From Roseovarius marisflavi (GTDB lineage Bacteria; Pseudomonadota; Alphaproteobacteria; Rhodobacterales; Rhodobacteraceae), in contig NZ_FRBN01000003.1 in assembly GCF_900142625.1 (NCBI RefSeq), positions 220,398 through 284,397 on the forward strand: a DNA stretch of 64,000 nt, in the 5' to 3' direction. The position numbers were made by a program, and so were the translations under genes. Of the stretch, positions 26,420-36,397 are shown piece by piece. Numbering within the stretch: the first letter of the stretch is position 1; the number at the start of each line of letters is the position of its first letter. The notes beneath the pieces were generated by a model. The model had not been told where the DNA came from, made no database searches, and saw nothing but the letters and a program-made list of their open reading frames with translations.

Positions 26420-27583
26420 ATGACAGAGATGGTCTATGGGGCAGTGCCCCTGCGGGACGCAGAGCCCGTGATCCCGAAATGGTGGCGCACGATCGACAAG
26501 TGGTCGTTTTCCTGCGTGCTGATCCTCTTTGCGATCGGCGTTCTTTTGGGCCTCGCGGCCTCGCCGCCGCTGGCGGAAAAGAACGGCTTTCACGCCTTTC
26601 ACTATGTTCAGCGACAGGCGGTGTTCGGCGGTCTGGCGCTTGTGGTGATGGTGCTGACCTCGATGATGCGCCCCGAGCTGGTGCGTCGCCTTGCCGTGCT
26701 TGGCTTTGTCGCCGCCTTTGCCGCGCTGATGCTGTTGCCGGTGTTCGGCACCGACTTTGGCAAGGGGGCCGTGCGCTGGTACAGTCTTGGGTTTGCAAGC
26801 GTACAGCCTTCGGAGTTTCTCAAGCCTGCCTTTGTCGTCGTTGCCGCCTGGATGATGGCGGCAAGCCAACAGATCAACGGGCCGCCGGGGCTTAGCTGGT
26901 CGTTCCTGCTGGCGATGGTAATCCTTGGGTTTCTGGCGATGCAGCCCGATTTCGGGCAGGCGGCGCTGGTGCTGTTTGGCTGGGGGGTGATGTATTTCGT
27001 CGCCGGGGCGCCGATCACCCTTTTGCTGGTAATGGCGGGGGGCGTGGTCTTGTTCGGCTCGCTGGCCTATTCCAATTCAGAGCATTTCGCGCGTCGGATT
27101 GACGGGTTCCTGTCGCCCGATGTCGATCCGACAACACAGCTTGGCTTTGCCACCAACGCGATCCGCGAGGGCGGGTTTTTCGGCGTTGGCGTCGGCGAGG
27201 GGCAGGTGAAATGGTCGCTGCCCGATGCGCATACCGATTTCATTATTGCCGTTGCGGCCGAGGAATACGGGCTTGTTCTCGTGCTCTGCATCATCGCGCT
27301 TTACGCGGGCATCGCCGTGCGTTCTTTCTTGCGGTTGATGCGTGAGCGGGATCCGTTCATTCGCCTTGCGGGCACCGGCCTTGTGGCCATGTTCGGCGCG
27401 CAGGCGATGATCAACATGGGCGTCGCGGTGCGGCTTTTGCCGGCCAAGGGCATGACCCTGCCATTCGTAAGCTATGGCGGCTCGTCGGTGGTGGCCGGCG
27501 GGATTGCCGTGGGCATGCTGCTGGCCTTTACCCGGACCCGGCCGCAAGGCCAGATCGGTGACATTCTGAGGGGGCGCAGATGA
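26420..27583 (+). CDS. ftsW: septal peptidoglycan glycosyltransferase FtsW
   Basis: A 387-residue SEDS-family protein with about ten membrane spans. Landmarks: [44 protein letters not shown] and [14 protein letters not shown]. It polymerises lipid II at the septum with FtsI. An AGAGGCGG stretch lies before the ATG. Because the preceding gene is antisense, ftsW must have its own promoter; the 126 bases in between (26294-26419) are moderately AT-rich, but I cannot name a clear promoter. It overlaps murG by four bases. Confidence 0.94.
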   Translation: MTEMVYGAVPLRDAEPVIPKWWRTIDKWSFSCVLILFAIGVLLGLAASPPLAEKNGFHAFHYVQRQAVFGGLALVVMVLTSMMRPELVRRLAVLGFVAAFAALMLLPVFGTDFGKGAVRWYSLGFASVQPSEFLKPAFVVVAAWMMAASQQINGPPGLSWSFLLAMVILGFLAMQPDFGQAALVLFGWGVMYFVAGAPITLLLVMAGGVVLFGSLAYSNSEHFARRIDGFLSPDVDPTTQLGFATNAIREGGFFGVGVGEGQVKWSLPDAHTDFIIAVAAEEYGLVLVLCIIALYAGIAVRSFLRLMRERDPFIRLAGTGLVAMFGAQAMINMGVAVRLLPAKGMTLPFVSYGGSSVVAGGIAVGMLLAFTRTRPQGQIGDILRGRR

Positions 27584-28686
27584 GCGAGCGCAAGCCGCTA
27601 TTGGTGATCGCGGCCGGGGGCACGGGCGGGCATATGTTTCCCGCGCAGGCGCTTGCCGAGGTGATGCTGCGGCGGGGCTGGCGGGTCAAGCTGTCGACCG
27701 ATGCGCGCGGCGCGCGCTACACCGGCGGCTTTCCGCATTCGGTCGAGATCGAGCAGGTGGCAAGCGCCACCTTTGCGCGCGACGGGATCGTCAACAAACT
27801 GCTGGTGCCGCTGCATATTCTGGGCGGCGTGATCGGCGCGAGCCTGCGCATGATGCGCGACAAGCCTGACGTTGTGGTCGGCTTTGGCGGCTATCCGAGC
27901 ATTCCGGCGCTGTCGGCGGCCTGGGTGCTGCGCTTGCCGCGCATGGTGCATGAACAGAACGGCGTGTTGGGCCGGGTCAACCGGATCTTTGCCAGGCGCG
28001 TCGACCGGGTGGCCTGTGGCACATGGCCCACCCATCTGCCCGAGGGCATCGAGGGCGTTTACGTGGGCAACCCGGTGCGCGCCGCGGTGCTGGAGCGCGC
28101 AGGCGCGGGCTATATTGCGCCGGGCGATTACCCGATGTCCATCCTGGTAATCGGCGGCTCGCAGGGCGCGCGTATCCTGTCGGATGTGGTGCCCCCCGCG
28201 ATTGCCGAATTGCCAAGCGAGATCCTGCGCAATGTCCGCGTCAGCCATCAGGCCCGCGATGAAGACGGCGATCGCGTGGCGCAATATTACGCCGATCAGG
28301 GCATTGATGCTGATGTGCAACCGTTCTTTCGCGATGTGCCGCGCCGCATGTCCGAGGCCCAGCTTGTCATCAGTCGCGCAGGCGCCAGCAGCGTCGCCGA
28401 CATAAGCGTGATTGGCCGCCCCTCGATCCTTATCCCTTACGCGGCGGCGACGGGCGATCACCAACAGGCCAACGCTCGCGGCCTGACCGAGGCGGGGGCC
28501 GCGATCCTGATCCCCGAAAAACGGCTTGAGGTTGCCACGCTTTCAGAGCAGATAGCCGCCGTGCTGAGCAATCCAGCCGGTGCGCTGATGATGTCGCAGG
28601 CCGCGCATGGCTGTGCGCAGCCCGACGCACCCCAGCATCTGGCGGATCTGGTCGAAGAACTTGCGAATAAAGGTGCCCCTGAATGA
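27580..28686 (+). CDS. murG: UDP-GlcNAc:lipid I N-acetylglucosaminyltransferase MurG
   Basis: A 368-residue GT-B glycosyltransferase converting lipid I to lipid II at the inner leaflet. N-terminal [44 protein letters not shown], the donor-binding [27 protein letters not shown] and [14 protein letters not shown] are all present. Overlaps ftsW and murC by four bases at each end. Confidence 0.95.
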   Translation: MSERKPLLVIAAGGTGGHMFPAQALAEVMLRRGWRVKLSTDARGARYTGGFPHSVEIEQVASATFARDGIVNKLLVPLHILGGVIGASLRMMRDKPDVVVGFGGYPSIPALSAAWVLRLPRMVHEQNGVLGRVNRIFARRVDRVACGTWPTHLPEGIEGVYVGNPVRAAVLERAGAGYIAPGDYPMSILVIGGSQGARILSDVVPPAIAELPSEILRNVRVSHQARDEDGDRVAQYYADQGIDADVQPFFRDVPRRMSEAQLVISRAGASSVADISVIGRPSILIPYAAATGDHQQANARGLTEAGAAILIPEKRLEVATLSEQIAAVLSNPAGALMMSQAAHGCAQPDAPQHLADLVEELANKGAPE

Positions 28687-30080
28687 ACGCAGCAACCAAG
28701 CTTCCTGGTGATGTCGGCCCGATCCATTTCGTCGGTATCGGCGGTATCGGCATGTCGGGCATCGCCGAGGTCTTGCTGAACCATGGATATACGGTGCAGG
28801 GCAGTGACCTCAAACGCTCGAAGATCACCGACCGGCTTGCGGCCAACGGCGCGACCATCTTTGAGGGTCAGCGCGCCGACAACCTTGAGGCCGCCGAGGT
28901 TGTGGTGATTTCATCCGCGATCAAGCCGGGCAATCCCGAACTTGACGAAGCGCGCCGCAGGGGCCTGCCGGTGGTGCGCCGGGCCGAAATGCTGGCCGAG
29001 CTGATGCGCCTTAAATCCAACGTTGCGGTGGCCGGCACCCATGGCAAGACCACGACCACGACAATGGTGGCGGCGCTTCTGGATCACGGCAATTTCGACC
29101 CCACCGTGATCAACGGCGGCATCATCCACGCCTATGGCAGCAATGCCCGCGTGGGCGAGGGCGAGTGGATGGTGGTCGAGGCCGACGAGAGCGACGGCAC
29201 CTTCAATCGTCTGCCCGCCACAATCGCCATCGTCACCAATATCGACCCCGAGCATATGGAGCACTGGGGCACCGAAGAGGCGCTTCACAAAGGCTTTTAT
29301 GATTTTGTCAGCAATATCCCGTTTTACGGTCTGGCGGTCTGTTGCACCGATGATGCGGATGTTCAGACGCTGGTGGGCAAGCTTACCGATCGGCGCGTGG
29401 TGACCTATGGTTTCAACGCCCAGGCCGATGTGCGCGCGGTCAACCTCACCTACAAGGCGGGTGTCGCGCATTTCGATATCCTGCTTCAGGGTGAGGGCAA
29501 GAAAATCGAAGGGTGTACCCTGCCGATGCCGGGCGATCACAACGTCAGCAACGCGCTGAGCGCGGTTGCTGTGGCGCGTCATCTGGGCATGAAGGGCGAT
29601 GAAATCCGCGACGCCCTGGCCGCCTTTGGCGGGGTCAACCGCCGCTTTACCCGCGTCGGCGAGGTGAACGGCGTGACCATCATCGACGATTACGGCCATC
29701 ACCCGACCGAGATCACCGCCGTGCTCAAGGCCGCGCGCCAGGCCACCGAAGGGCGCATCATCGCCGTGCATCAGCCGCACCGCTATACCCGTCTGCATTC
29801 GCTGTTTGACGACTTCTGCGCCTGTTTCAACGAGGCCGATGTCGTGGGCATCGCCGAAGTTTACGCCGCAGGCGAAACCCCGATTGCGGGCGCAAGCCGC
29901 GATGATCTTGTCGCCGGCCTTATCCGTCATGGCCACCGTCATGCCCATGCGGTCCTCGACGAGGATGACCTTGAACGCCTTGTGCGCGCCGAGGCCAGGC
30001 CCGGCGATATGGTGGTCTGTCTTGGCGCCGGCACGATCAGCGCCTGGGCCAACAACCTGCCGGAGCGTTTGAAGGGATAG
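28683..30080 (+). CDS. murC: UDP-N-acetylmuramate-L-alanine ligase MurC
   Basis: A 465-residue Mur ligase adding L-Ala to UDP-MurNAc. [17 protein letters not shown] at the N-terminus, ATP loop [36 protein letters not shown] and YGHHPTEI are diagnostic. Start ATG overlaps the murG stop. The permease gene begins 5 bases after its stop, so cotranscription is likely. Confidence 0.95.
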   Translation: MNAATKLPGDVGPIHFVGIGGIGMSGIAEVLLNHGYTVQGSDLKRSKITDRLAANGATIFEGQRADNLEAAEVVVISSAIKPGNPELDEARRRGLPVVRRAEMLAELMRLKSNVAVAGTHGKTTTTTMVAALLDHGNFDPTVINGGIIHAYGSNARVGEGEWMVVEADESDGTFNRLPATIAIVTNIDPEHMEHWGTEEALHKGFYDFVSNIPFYGLAVCCTDDADVQTLVGKLTDRRVVTYGFNAQADVRAVNLTYKAGVAHFDILLQGEGKKIEGCTLPMPGDHNVSNALSAVAVARHLGMKGDEIRDALAAFGGVNRRFTRVGEVNGVTIIDDYGHHPTEITAVLKAARQATEGRIIAVHQPHRYTRLHSLFDDFCACFNEADVVGIAEVYAAGETPIAGASRDDLVAGLIRHGHRHAHAVLDEDDLERLVRAEARPGDMVVCLGAGTISAWANNLPERLKG

Positions 30081-30085
30081 CCTTG

Positions 30086-31279
30086 ATGCCAGACGCCCTG
30101 AAGCGCCGGATCGGGCCGGGTCTTTTGACCGCCTATGGCATCGGCATCATGGTGGGGGCCGGAATCTATGTTCTGACCGGGGCCGCCGCAGGCGAGGCGG
30201 GCATGTGGGCGCCGGTGGCGTTTCTTCTGGCCGCTCTGGTGGCGGTGCCGACGGCGCTTTCGTTCTCCGAACTTGCCGCGCGCATACCCGAGGCGGCCGG
30301 CGACAGCTCTTATGTCGAGGTCGGGCTGGAGGCGCATTGGCTGGCGGTCGGCGTCGGCATGGTCAATGTCGTCGCGGGCACCGTGGCCGCCGCCGCCGTG
30401 CTGCGCGGCGGGGTCGGCTATCTCACCTCGATCCTGGATATCCCCTTTGCCTTGGCGGTGATCGGCCTTGGCGTGGCCCTCACGGCGGTGGCGATCATCG
30501 GCGTGCTTGAAAGCCTTGCTTTCGCCGCGATCCTGACCGTGATCGAGGTGATCGGCCTTGTGCTTGTGATCTGGGCCGGTAGCGTGGCCACGCCCGTCGC
30601 CGACTGGGGCCTGCCCTTGACGACCCCCGAATGGAACGGGGTGGCGGCTGCGACCCTCTTTGCGGTTTTCGCCTTTATCGGCTTTGACGACATGGTCAAC
30701 ATGGCCGAAGAGGTGCGCGCGCCCGCGCACAACATGCCGCGCGCGATCCTTTATGCCCTCGGGATTACCGCGATCCTCTATGCGCTTGTGTCACTGGCGG
30801 CGGTGCGCTCTGTGCCGCGCGAGGTGCTGGCCATCTCCGAGCGCCCTCTGGCCCTTGTCTGGGAAGCCGGCACCGGCACAAGCCCGGTGTTCCTCTCGGC
30901 GATTGCTGTGGCGGCGGCGCTGAACGGCGTGCTGGCGCAGATCGTAATGGCAAGCCGGGTGCTCTTTGGCCTTGGCCGCCGCTCGCCGGCGTTCGCGCTG
31001 TTTTACCGCGCCCACCCCCGGTTCGGCACGCCGGTTCTTGCCTCGGCGCTGATCGGGGTGGTGGTGATCGCCTCGGCGCTGACGCTGCCGGTGGCAGTGC
31101 TGGCCGAGGTGACGACGCTGGCGCTCTTGATCGTCTTTGCCATCGTCAACGCCGCCCTGATCGGCCTCAAGCGCCGCCAGCCCGATGTGGGGTTCTCGGT
31201 CGGCGCCTGGGTGCCCTGGGCCGGGGTGATCCTGAGCCTTGGCTGTTTTGCGGCCGCAATCGCGGGCAGGCTGACATGA
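30086..31279 (+). CDS. APC-superfamily amino acid permease
   Basis: A 397-residue transporter with about twelve hydrophobic segments. The N-terminal GIMVGAGIYVLTGAAAGEAG contains the G-[AS]-G-I-[FY] unwound-helix motif of APC carriers, and FAFIGFDDMVNMAEEVRAPA is the conserved TM6-loop region. ATG 30086 is preferred to the TTG at 30083. It is not a standard dcw gene; lying between murC and murB, it may feed amino acids, but substrate is not predictable. The stop overlaps the next gene as ATGA. Confidence 0.85.
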   Translation: MPDALKRRIGPGLLTAYGIGIMVGAGIYVLTGAAAGEAGMWAPVAFLLAALVAVPTALSFSELAARIPEAAGDSSYVEVGLEAHWLAVGVGMVNVVAGTVAAAAVLRGGVGYLTSILDIPFALAVIGLGVALTAVAIIGVLESLAFAAILTVIEVIGLVLVIWAGSVATPVADWGLPLTTPEWNGVAAATLFAVFAFIGFDDMVNMAEEVRAPAHNMPRAILYALGITAILYALVSLAAVRSVPREVLAISERPLALVWEAGTGTSPVFLSAIAVAAALNGVLAQIVMASRVLFGLGRRSPAFALFYRAHPRFGTPVLASALIGVVVIASALTLPVAVLAEVTTLALLIVFAIVNAALIGLKRRQPDVGFSVGAWVPWAGVILSLGCFAAAIAGRLT

Positions 31280-31530
31280 GCCCGTCCCTCCTGATCGCAA
31301 GCCTCTGGGTGCTGGCCGCCACCGTCGTCGCGCTTTTGCCGATGTGCAGGCAATACGGCCCCGGCGTGACCCTGCTGATCCTCGCGCCGCTGGTGATCGG
31401 CTTTTTGGGGTATCAGCACGGCTGGCTGCTCGCGGCTGGCGGCGTGCTGGCGCTTGGCTCGATGTTTCGCCGCCCGCTGCGGCATGGCATTGCCCGGTTG
31501 CGCGGCCAAAACCCGGAGGTTCCCAAATGA
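31276..31530 (+). CDS. DUF2484 small membrane protein (first copy)
   Basis: An 84-residue protein with two or three hydrophobic helices and the family pattern S-L-W-x-L-A-A (SLLIASLWVLAATVVALLPM). DUF2484 is largely restricted to Rhodobacterales and often lies in the dcw cluster near murB. A second copy follows immediately with a four-base overlap. Function unknown. Confidence 0.8.
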   Translation: MSPSLLIASLWVLAATVVALLPMCRQYGPGVTLLILAPLVIGFLGYQHGWLLAAGGVLALGSMFRRPLRHGIARLRGQNPEVPK

Positions 31531-31772
31531 CCCTGTCCCTTGCGCTTGCCTGTCTCTGGGCCTTTGTGGCCAATGTTCTGGCGATGCTGCCAAGCCGCGA
31601 TAACCTCTGGCGGCGGGCCTATTTCCTGATCGCGGCGGGGGTGCCGATCCTCGGGTTTGTCACCTGGCAGAACGGTCCCTGGGTCGGGCTTCTCGTACTG
31701 GCGGCGGGGATGTCGGTGCTGCGGTGGCCGATCATCTACCTGGCCCGCTGGATCAACCGGAGTGTGAAATAG
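31527..31772 (+). CDS. DUF2484 small membrane protein (second copy)
   Basis: An 81-residue paralogue of the previous protein (SLALACLWAFVANVLAMLPS), with conserved GxPxLGF-type middle (GVPILGFVTWQNGPW). The ATG at 31527 overlaps the upstream stop; longer in-frame extensions upstream are shadows of the first copy. Tandem duplication in an operon is inferred. Function unknown. Confidence 0.8.
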   Translation: MTLSLALACLWAFVANVLAMLPSRDNLWRRAYFLIAAGVPILGFVTWQNGPWVGLLVLAAGMSVLRWPIIYLARWINRSVK

Positions 31773-31776
31773 CGCC

Positions 31777-32055
31777 ATGATGAATGACCTCCTTTTGCTT
31801 GCGGCACTCGTCGCCGTGCTGTTGGGCCTGCCCATGGGGTATCGCAAAGATTATCGCCACGCTGCGAAACTTGTGGGCGGCGCGGCGGCCTGTCTTGCTG
31901 CGGCCTTCGTTCTGGCCGAGGTGTTTCCGTTTCTTGAGGTGATGCTGTTTATGATGATCGTGGCCTTCGCATCGCTCGGTGTCCTGATCGGCTCGGTGAT
32001 CGGTGTCTCTCTCGGCTGGCTTGTGAAAACGGTGCAAGAGCGGCTGAGGGGCTAA
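31777..32055 (+). CDS. unknown small membrane protein
   Basis: A 92-residue protein with three hydrophobic segments: LLLLAALVAVLLGLPMG, AAKLVGGAAACLAAAFVLAE, and VMLFMMIVAFASLGVLIG, ending in a basic amphipathic tail (VKTVQERLRG). It starts 4 bases after the DUF2484 stop (ATG 31777 or 31780) and appears part of the same transcript. I do not recognise a family; position suggests an envelope role. Confidence 0.65.
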   Translation: MMNDLLLLAALVAVLLGLPMGYRKDYRHAAKLVGGAAACLAAAFVLAEVFPFLEVMLFMMIVAFASLGVLIGSVIGVSLGWLVKTVQERLRG

Positions 32056-32110
32056 GCGGCGCTGCTGTCATCGCTGGACTTGCGCGCAGCGCCGGGGCAG
32101 GGTGCCCGGG

Positions 32111-33325
32111 ATGGTTGAAATTGCAGATATAGACAGCCTTGGTCGTCTTGAGGCGTGGTTGAACGGCCAGTCGCATGAGGTGGCGGTCTGCATTGCGCCC
32201 CGCGCTGCTGCTTGGGTGTTGCCGATCTGGTGGCACGCGGTGCTGAGCGAGGACTGGGCGCGGGGACGTGAGTGGACCGCGCTTACAGTTTTACGCTGTA
32301 CTCTTATATCCTATGTTGCCGCCAAAATGCCAAACGAGGATATAAAGCGCGTCGCCTCCAACGCCGCCGCAACCGCTCGCACCTCCGCTTCCCTTGCCTC
32401 CGGTGCCGCCACTCACGCCGCCGCAGCTCACGCCGCTTTTTCTGCGGCTTTCGCCGCCTCTACGGCCTTCTCCGACGAACCCGTAAACACCGCCTTCAAC
32501 GCTTTCGCTGCCTCCATTAACTCCGCTTCCACTGCTGCGGCTGGCTCTAACAATCACAGTTACTCCGTTTCCGACCCCTCCACGCCCGCGTTCGCCATCT
32601 GGCAATCGTTCCGAGCGGATGCTTCACAGATGAAAGATGAGGAAATTTTGGTGTTCATGCCGCTTTGGCAGCAAGGGGTCGGGCCGTTTGATGGGCTGTG
32701 GGAAAAAATAAATGGCTTTGTTGAAGGCGGAGATAGTCCACATGACTGGCAGTTCTGGATCGAGTGGTATCAAGCCCTGCTCGACGGCCGCCCGATGCTC
32801 GGCAACGCGGCGCGCACATGGGAAATGCTCGAAAAGATCGCGTTGATAAAGCCTGAGGTCTGGGATCAGGGGCCGGAGGCGGTCAATCCGATGATCCATG
32901 AGATTTGGGACCTCGTTCGCCTGCGTATTGAGGCCGAGGAATTGCGCGCGCAGAAAGAAGCATTTCTGGCGGAGCGGGCGACGCCTGAGCAGAGATCGCA
33001 CAATCAGCCGCCAGGATTGGTCGAGGCAGAGCCGGAGATAGCCCGTCATGTTACGATTATTTGGGCCGGATTGGATGAGGCAAGTGAAGAGCTTGCGGCA
33101 AAGGAACCAGATAAAGAGCGGTTGACGCAGATCGCAAAAGGGATGCTTGCCGCTTTACGCGCCGTTGCTGCGTATTGCGGGAAACTGGCAGACAGGGTTA
33201 TCAAGGCTGCCGCATCTGTCATCGGTGCAGGCGTCGGGACAGCGCTTCTTGACCACGTTGCCAATAATGGCCGCCTGATGCAATTCGCCAAGGATTTGCT
33301 TACTTGGTCCGTAGGCGGCGGTTGA
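32111..33325 (+). CDS. unknown protein with Ala/Ser-rich middle region
   Basis: A 404-residue protein of unknown family. Residues 1-75 look globular (LEAWLNGQSHEVAVCIAPRA, LPIWWHAVLSED). About residues 80-150 are a low-complexity run of Ala, Ser, Thr and Asn. Then comes a domain with FWIEWYQALLDGRPM and WEMLEKIALI, a pattern I associate with roseobacter hypothetical proteins, and a C-terminal helix pair with a Gly/Ala-rich hydrophobic stretch (AASVIGAGVGTALLDHV). ATG 32111 is preferred to GTG 32102. It separates the murC group from murB. Confidence 0.65.
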   Translation: MVEIADIDSLGRLEAWLNGQSHEVAVCIAPRAAAWVLPIWWHAVLSEDWARGREWTALTVLRCTLISYVAAKMPNEDIKRVASNAAATARTSASLASGAATHAAAAHAAFSAAFAASTAFSDEPVNTAFNAFAASINSASTAAAGSNNHSYSVSDPSTPAFAIWQSFRADASQMKDEEILVFMPLWQQGVGPFDGLWEKINGFVEGGDSPHDWQFWIEWYQALLDGRPMLGNAARTWEMLEKIALIKPEVWDQGPEAVNPMIHEIWDLVRLRIEAEELRAQKEAFLAERATPEQRSHNQPPGLVEAEPEIARHVTIIWAGLDEASEELAAKEPDKERLTQIAKGMLAALRAVAAYCGKLADRVIKAAASVIGAGVGTALLDHVANNGRLMQFAKDLLTWSVGGG

Positions 33326-33339
33326 GATTTATCGCCGAC

Positions 33340-33364
33340 GCGTGGGTTTCACCCACCCTACGGG
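33340..33364. repeat. palindromic repeat, intergenic copy
   Basis: GCGTGGGTTTCACCCACCCT then ACGGG. The core GTGGGTTTCACCCAC is self-complementary around the central bases. A second copy, inverted and one base longer, lies inside murB at 34140-34165. The surrounding 300-base gap before murB (33326-33626) shows no other feature. Confidence 0.7.
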
Positions 33365-33626
33365 GGGTGGGGCGTATCCCTGCCTTTTGCCACCGTTGAG
33401 GATAAGAAACCCCGCGCGGACCCAAGGCCGCAGGCCGCCGCGCATCACCAGACCGCCCCCGGGGCTGGTGATTTGGTAAGGGCGTCGCACTGTGTTCGGG
33501 GTTTACGGATTTGGCCGGGATAAAGTGCCATGCACTTTTGCTGGGTCTCCACCCTGCGGCCTTGCGATGCGCGCCACGCGACTGGGGGGCTTTACCTTGG
33601 GCGGCAGGCGGGGCAAAAGCGCGGAC

Positions 33627-34553
33627 ATGACTGATTTGCCCAGACCAAGGGGAGTGTTGACCCCCGATCGCCCGCTCTCGGATCTGACATGGCTGCGCGT
33701 GGGCGGGCCTGCGGATTGGCTGTTTCAGCCCGCCGATGTCGATGATCTGGCAGAGTTCCTTGGGCAGCTGAGCAGCGACATCGCGGTCTTTCCGATGGGC
33801 GTGGGCAGCAACCTTATCGTGCGCGATGGCGGGTTGCGGGCGGTGGTGATCCGGCTTGGGCGCGGTTTCAACAGCATCGAGACCGAAGGCACGCGCGTCA
33901 CCGCAGGCGCGGCGGCGCTTGATGCGCATGTGGCGCGCAAGGCGGCGGACGCGGGGCTTGACCTGACCTTTCTGCGCACCATTCCCGGCGCGATTGGCGG
34001 GGCGGTGCGGATGAACGCGGGCTGTTATGGCCACTACACAGCGGATCATTTCGTCAGCGCCGAGGCGGTCACGCGCGAGGGCAAGCGGGTCACGCTCACG
34101 GCACAAGACCTCAACTTTCAATACCGTCAGAGCGATTTACCCGTAGGGTGGGTGATAACCCACGCCACCTTTGAGGCCCCCAAGGGTGCGCCCGAAGAGC
34201 TTCATGCGCGGATGGTCGCGCAGCTTGCCAAGCGCGACGAGACCCAGCCGACGCGCGAGCGCAGCGCCGGCAGCACGTTCCGCAATCCTGCCGGGTTCAG
34301 CTCGACAGGGCGCGCCGATGATGTGCATGATCTCAAGGCCTGGAAGGTGATTGACGAGGCCGGCCTGCGTGGCGCGCGCCGCGGTGGCGCACAGATGAGC
34401 GAGAAGCATCCCAACTTCCTGATCAATGCCGGGGGCGCCACCGCCGCCGATCTTGAAGGATTGGGCGAAGAGGTGCGAAAAAGGGTTTTCCAAAACAACG
34501 GAATAGAGTTACACTGGGAAATCATGAGGGTCGGCGAAACGGCCCCGAATTAA
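33627..34553 (+). CDS. murB: UDP-N-acetylenolpyruvoylglucosamine reductase MurB
   Basis: A 308-residue FAD enzyme finishing UDP-MurNAc synthesis. FAD-domain motifs include [47 protein letters not shown] and the catalytic region [12 protein letters not shown] with the active Ser, then [18 protein letters not shown] 33627 (MTDLPRPRG) is chosen; the open frame runs upstream to 33492 without family similarity. Residues [12 protein letters not shown] are encoded by the second copy of a palindromic repeat, replacing a segment that in relatives reads roughly LPEGAVVxxA. Confidence 0.93.
   Translation: MTDLPRPRGVLTPDRPLSDLTWLRVGGPADWLFQPADVDDLAEFLGQLSSDIAVFPMGVGSNLIVRDGGLRAVVIRLGRGFNSIETEGTRVTAGAAALDAHVARKAADAGLDLTFLRTIPGAIGGAVRMNAGCYGHYTADHFVSAEAVTREGKRVTLTAQDLNFQYRQSDLPVGWVITHATFEAPKGAPEELHARMVAQLAKRDETQPTRERSAGSTFRNPAGFSSTGRADDVHDLKAWKVIDEAGLRGARRGGAQMSEKHPNFLINAGGATAADLEGLGEEVRKRVFQNNGIELHWEIMRVGETAPN
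34140..34165. repeat. palindromic repeat, copy inside the murB coding sequence
   Basis: CCCGTAGGGTGGGTGATAAC then CCACGC. It is the reverse complement of the copy at 33340-33364 except for one inserted base. It stays in frame and encodes part of [10 protein letters not shown]. Confidence 0.7.
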
Positions 34554-34615
34554 GTCAATCAGGCAGACAACAAATAACATGGGTCGCAAACAGACCCGGG
34601 ATATTGAGGCACAAG

Positions 34616-35536
34616 GTGGTTGGTTCGAGCAGAACAACCCCGAAAGTGGCGGTGATACTGGGTGGTCCCTCGGCAGAGCGCGAGGTCTCCCTGTCGTCAG
34701 GACATGAATGCGCCGCCGCATTGAGGGAAGCAGGCTATGACGTGGTCGAGGTTGACGCCGGCCACGATCTTGTCACGCGTTTACAAGAGATTGCACCGGA
34801 TGTGGTGTTCAACGCCCTGCATGGCCGCTGGGGCGAAGACGGCTGTGTGCAGGGTTTGCTGGAGTGGCTCCAACTGCCCTATACGCATTCCGGGGTTCTG
34901 GCCTCGGCGCTTGCCATGGACAAGGAAAAGACCAAGGCCGCCTATCGCGCCGCTGGCCTGCCGGTGGTGGACAGCGTTCTTGCGCATAAGGCCGATGTCA
35001 GCGCCGCGCATGTGATGACGCCGCCCTATGTGGTCAAACCCTATAACGAGGGCTCGTCGGTCGGGGTGTACCTTGTGCAGGACGCCGCCAATGCGCCGCC
35101 GCAACTCTCGGATGACATGCCCGATCTCGTGATGGTCGAGGCCTTTGCGCCGGGGCGAGAGCTGACCACGACGATGATGGGCGATCGCGCGCTGACGGTG
35201 ACCGATATCCTGACCGATGGCTGGTATGATTACGACGCCAAGTACAAGCCCGGCGGCTCGCGTCATGTGGTGCCCGCCGATATCCCGCAAGAGATTTTCG
35301 ACGCCTGCATGGAGTACGCCCTGCGCGCCCATCAGGTTCTGGGCTGTCGCGGTCTAAGCCGCACCGATTTTCGCTGGGACGAGGCGCGCGGGCTTGACGG
35401 GTTGATCCTTCTGGAAACCAACACGCAACCGGGCATGACCCCCACATCGCTTAGCCCCGAACAGGCGCAGGTGGTTGGTATCACGTTTCCAGAACTGTGC
35501 CGTTGGATGGTCGAGGACGCATCATGCAACAGGTGA
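34616..35536 (+). CDS. ddl: D-alanine-D-alanine ligase Ddl
   Basis: A 306-residue ATP-grasp enzyme. Features: [71 protein letters not shown] and the metal site [13 protein letters not shown] (this family has N-x-Q-P-G-M-T). GTG 34616 is preferred because GAGG lies seven bases before it; a TTG at 34604 gives four more residues. The C-terminal codons overlap ftsQ by 13 bases. Confidence 0.93.
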   Translation: MVGSSRTTPKVAVILGGPSAEREVSLSSGHECAAALREAGYDVVEVDAGHDLVTRLQEIAPDVVFNALHGRWGEDGCVQGLLEWLQLPYTHSGVLASALAMDKEKTKAAYRAAGLPVVDSVLAHKADVSAAHVMTPPYVVKPYNEGSSVGVYLVQDAANAPPQLSDDMPDLVMVEAFAPGRELTTTMMGDRALTVTDILTDGWYDYDAKYKPGGSRHVVPADIPQEIFDACMEYALRAHQVLGCRGLSRTDFRWDEARGLDGLILLETNTQPGMTPTSLSPEQAQVVGITFPELCRWMVEDASCNR

Positions 35537-36393
35537 TCCCGCGCATTGATCCGGCGCCCTCGCGTTGGTCCTATCGCTTTCAGCGGCTGATGCTGACGCC
35601 GCTCTACCGCCGGCTGTTGCGCGTCGGGCTTCCGGTGCTGGCGGTGGCGGGGCTGACGGCGGGCTATTTCGCCGATCAGCAGCGCCGCGAAGATGTCATG
35701 CTGGCGGTCTCGGATATTCGCCATCAGATCGAAACCCGCCCCGAATTCATGGTCAACCTGCTGGCGGTCGAGGGTGCAAGCCTTGGCGTGCAGGAAGACA
35801 TCCGCGAGATTTTCCCGTTTGACCTTCCGGCAAGCTCGTTTGACCTGAACCTCGATGAAATCCGGGTGATGATCGAAGACCTTCCGGCCGTGGCCGAGGC
35901 CGCCGTGCGCATTCGCCAGGGCGGTGTCCTGGTGGCCGAAATCACCGAGCGCCAGCCGGTCGCCCTCTGGCGGACCCGCGACGGGATCAACGTGATTGAT
36001 ATCGAAGGCGAGGTGATCGGCGCGGTCGGCGCGCGCAGCGAACGCGCCAGCCTGCCGGTGGTGGCCGGTGAGGGCGCGCATATCCACGTCGCCGAAGCCA
36101 TGCAGATCTTGCAGGCGGCCCGGCCCTTGCCACAGAACATTCGCGGTCTTGTGCGGATGGGTGAGCGGCGGTGGGATCTGGTGCTGAGCAGCGGCCAGCG
36201 GATCATGCTGCCCGAAACCGGGGCGGTGCGCGCGCTTGAACGGGTGATGGTGCTGAACACGGCGCAGGACATGCTGGAACGCGATTTGGTGGCGGTCGAT
36301 ATGCGGCTCGCCGCACGACCGACCATCCGGCTGAATGAGACCGCCATGGAAGAGTGGTGGCGTATAACAAATATGACTTTAGGGGCGGACTGA
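35524..36393 (+). CDS. ftsQ: cell division protein FtsQ
   Basis: A 289-residue bitopic division protein: cytoplasmic basic N-terminus, one membrane span ([17 protein letters not shown]), POTRA domain beginning near [20 protein letters not shown], and an FtsQ beta domain with [16 protein letters not shown] and [12 protein letters not shown] 35524 with GAGGAC before it is chosen. It bridges the early and late division proteins through FtsB and FtsL. Confidence 0.92.
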   Translation: MQQVIPRIDPAPSRWSYRFQRLMLTPLYRRLLRVGLPVLAVAGLTAGYFADQQRREDVMLAVSDIRHQIETRPEFMVNLLAVEGASLGVQEDIREIFPFDLPASSFDLNLDEIRVMIEDLPAVAEAAVRIRQGGVLVAEITERQPVALWRTRDGINVIDIEGEVIGAVGARSERASLPVVAGEGAHIHVAEAMQILQAARPLPQNIRGLVRMGERRWDLVLSSGQRIMLPETGAVRALERVMVLNTAQDMLERDLVAVDMRLAARPTIRLNETAMEEWWRITNMTLGAD

Positions 36394-36397
36394 ACCG

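Noticed and set aside
34579..34707. 42-codon frame starting MGRKQTRD overlapping the ddl start
   Set aside because: It is in another frame from ddl, ends inside it and has no recognisable sequence.
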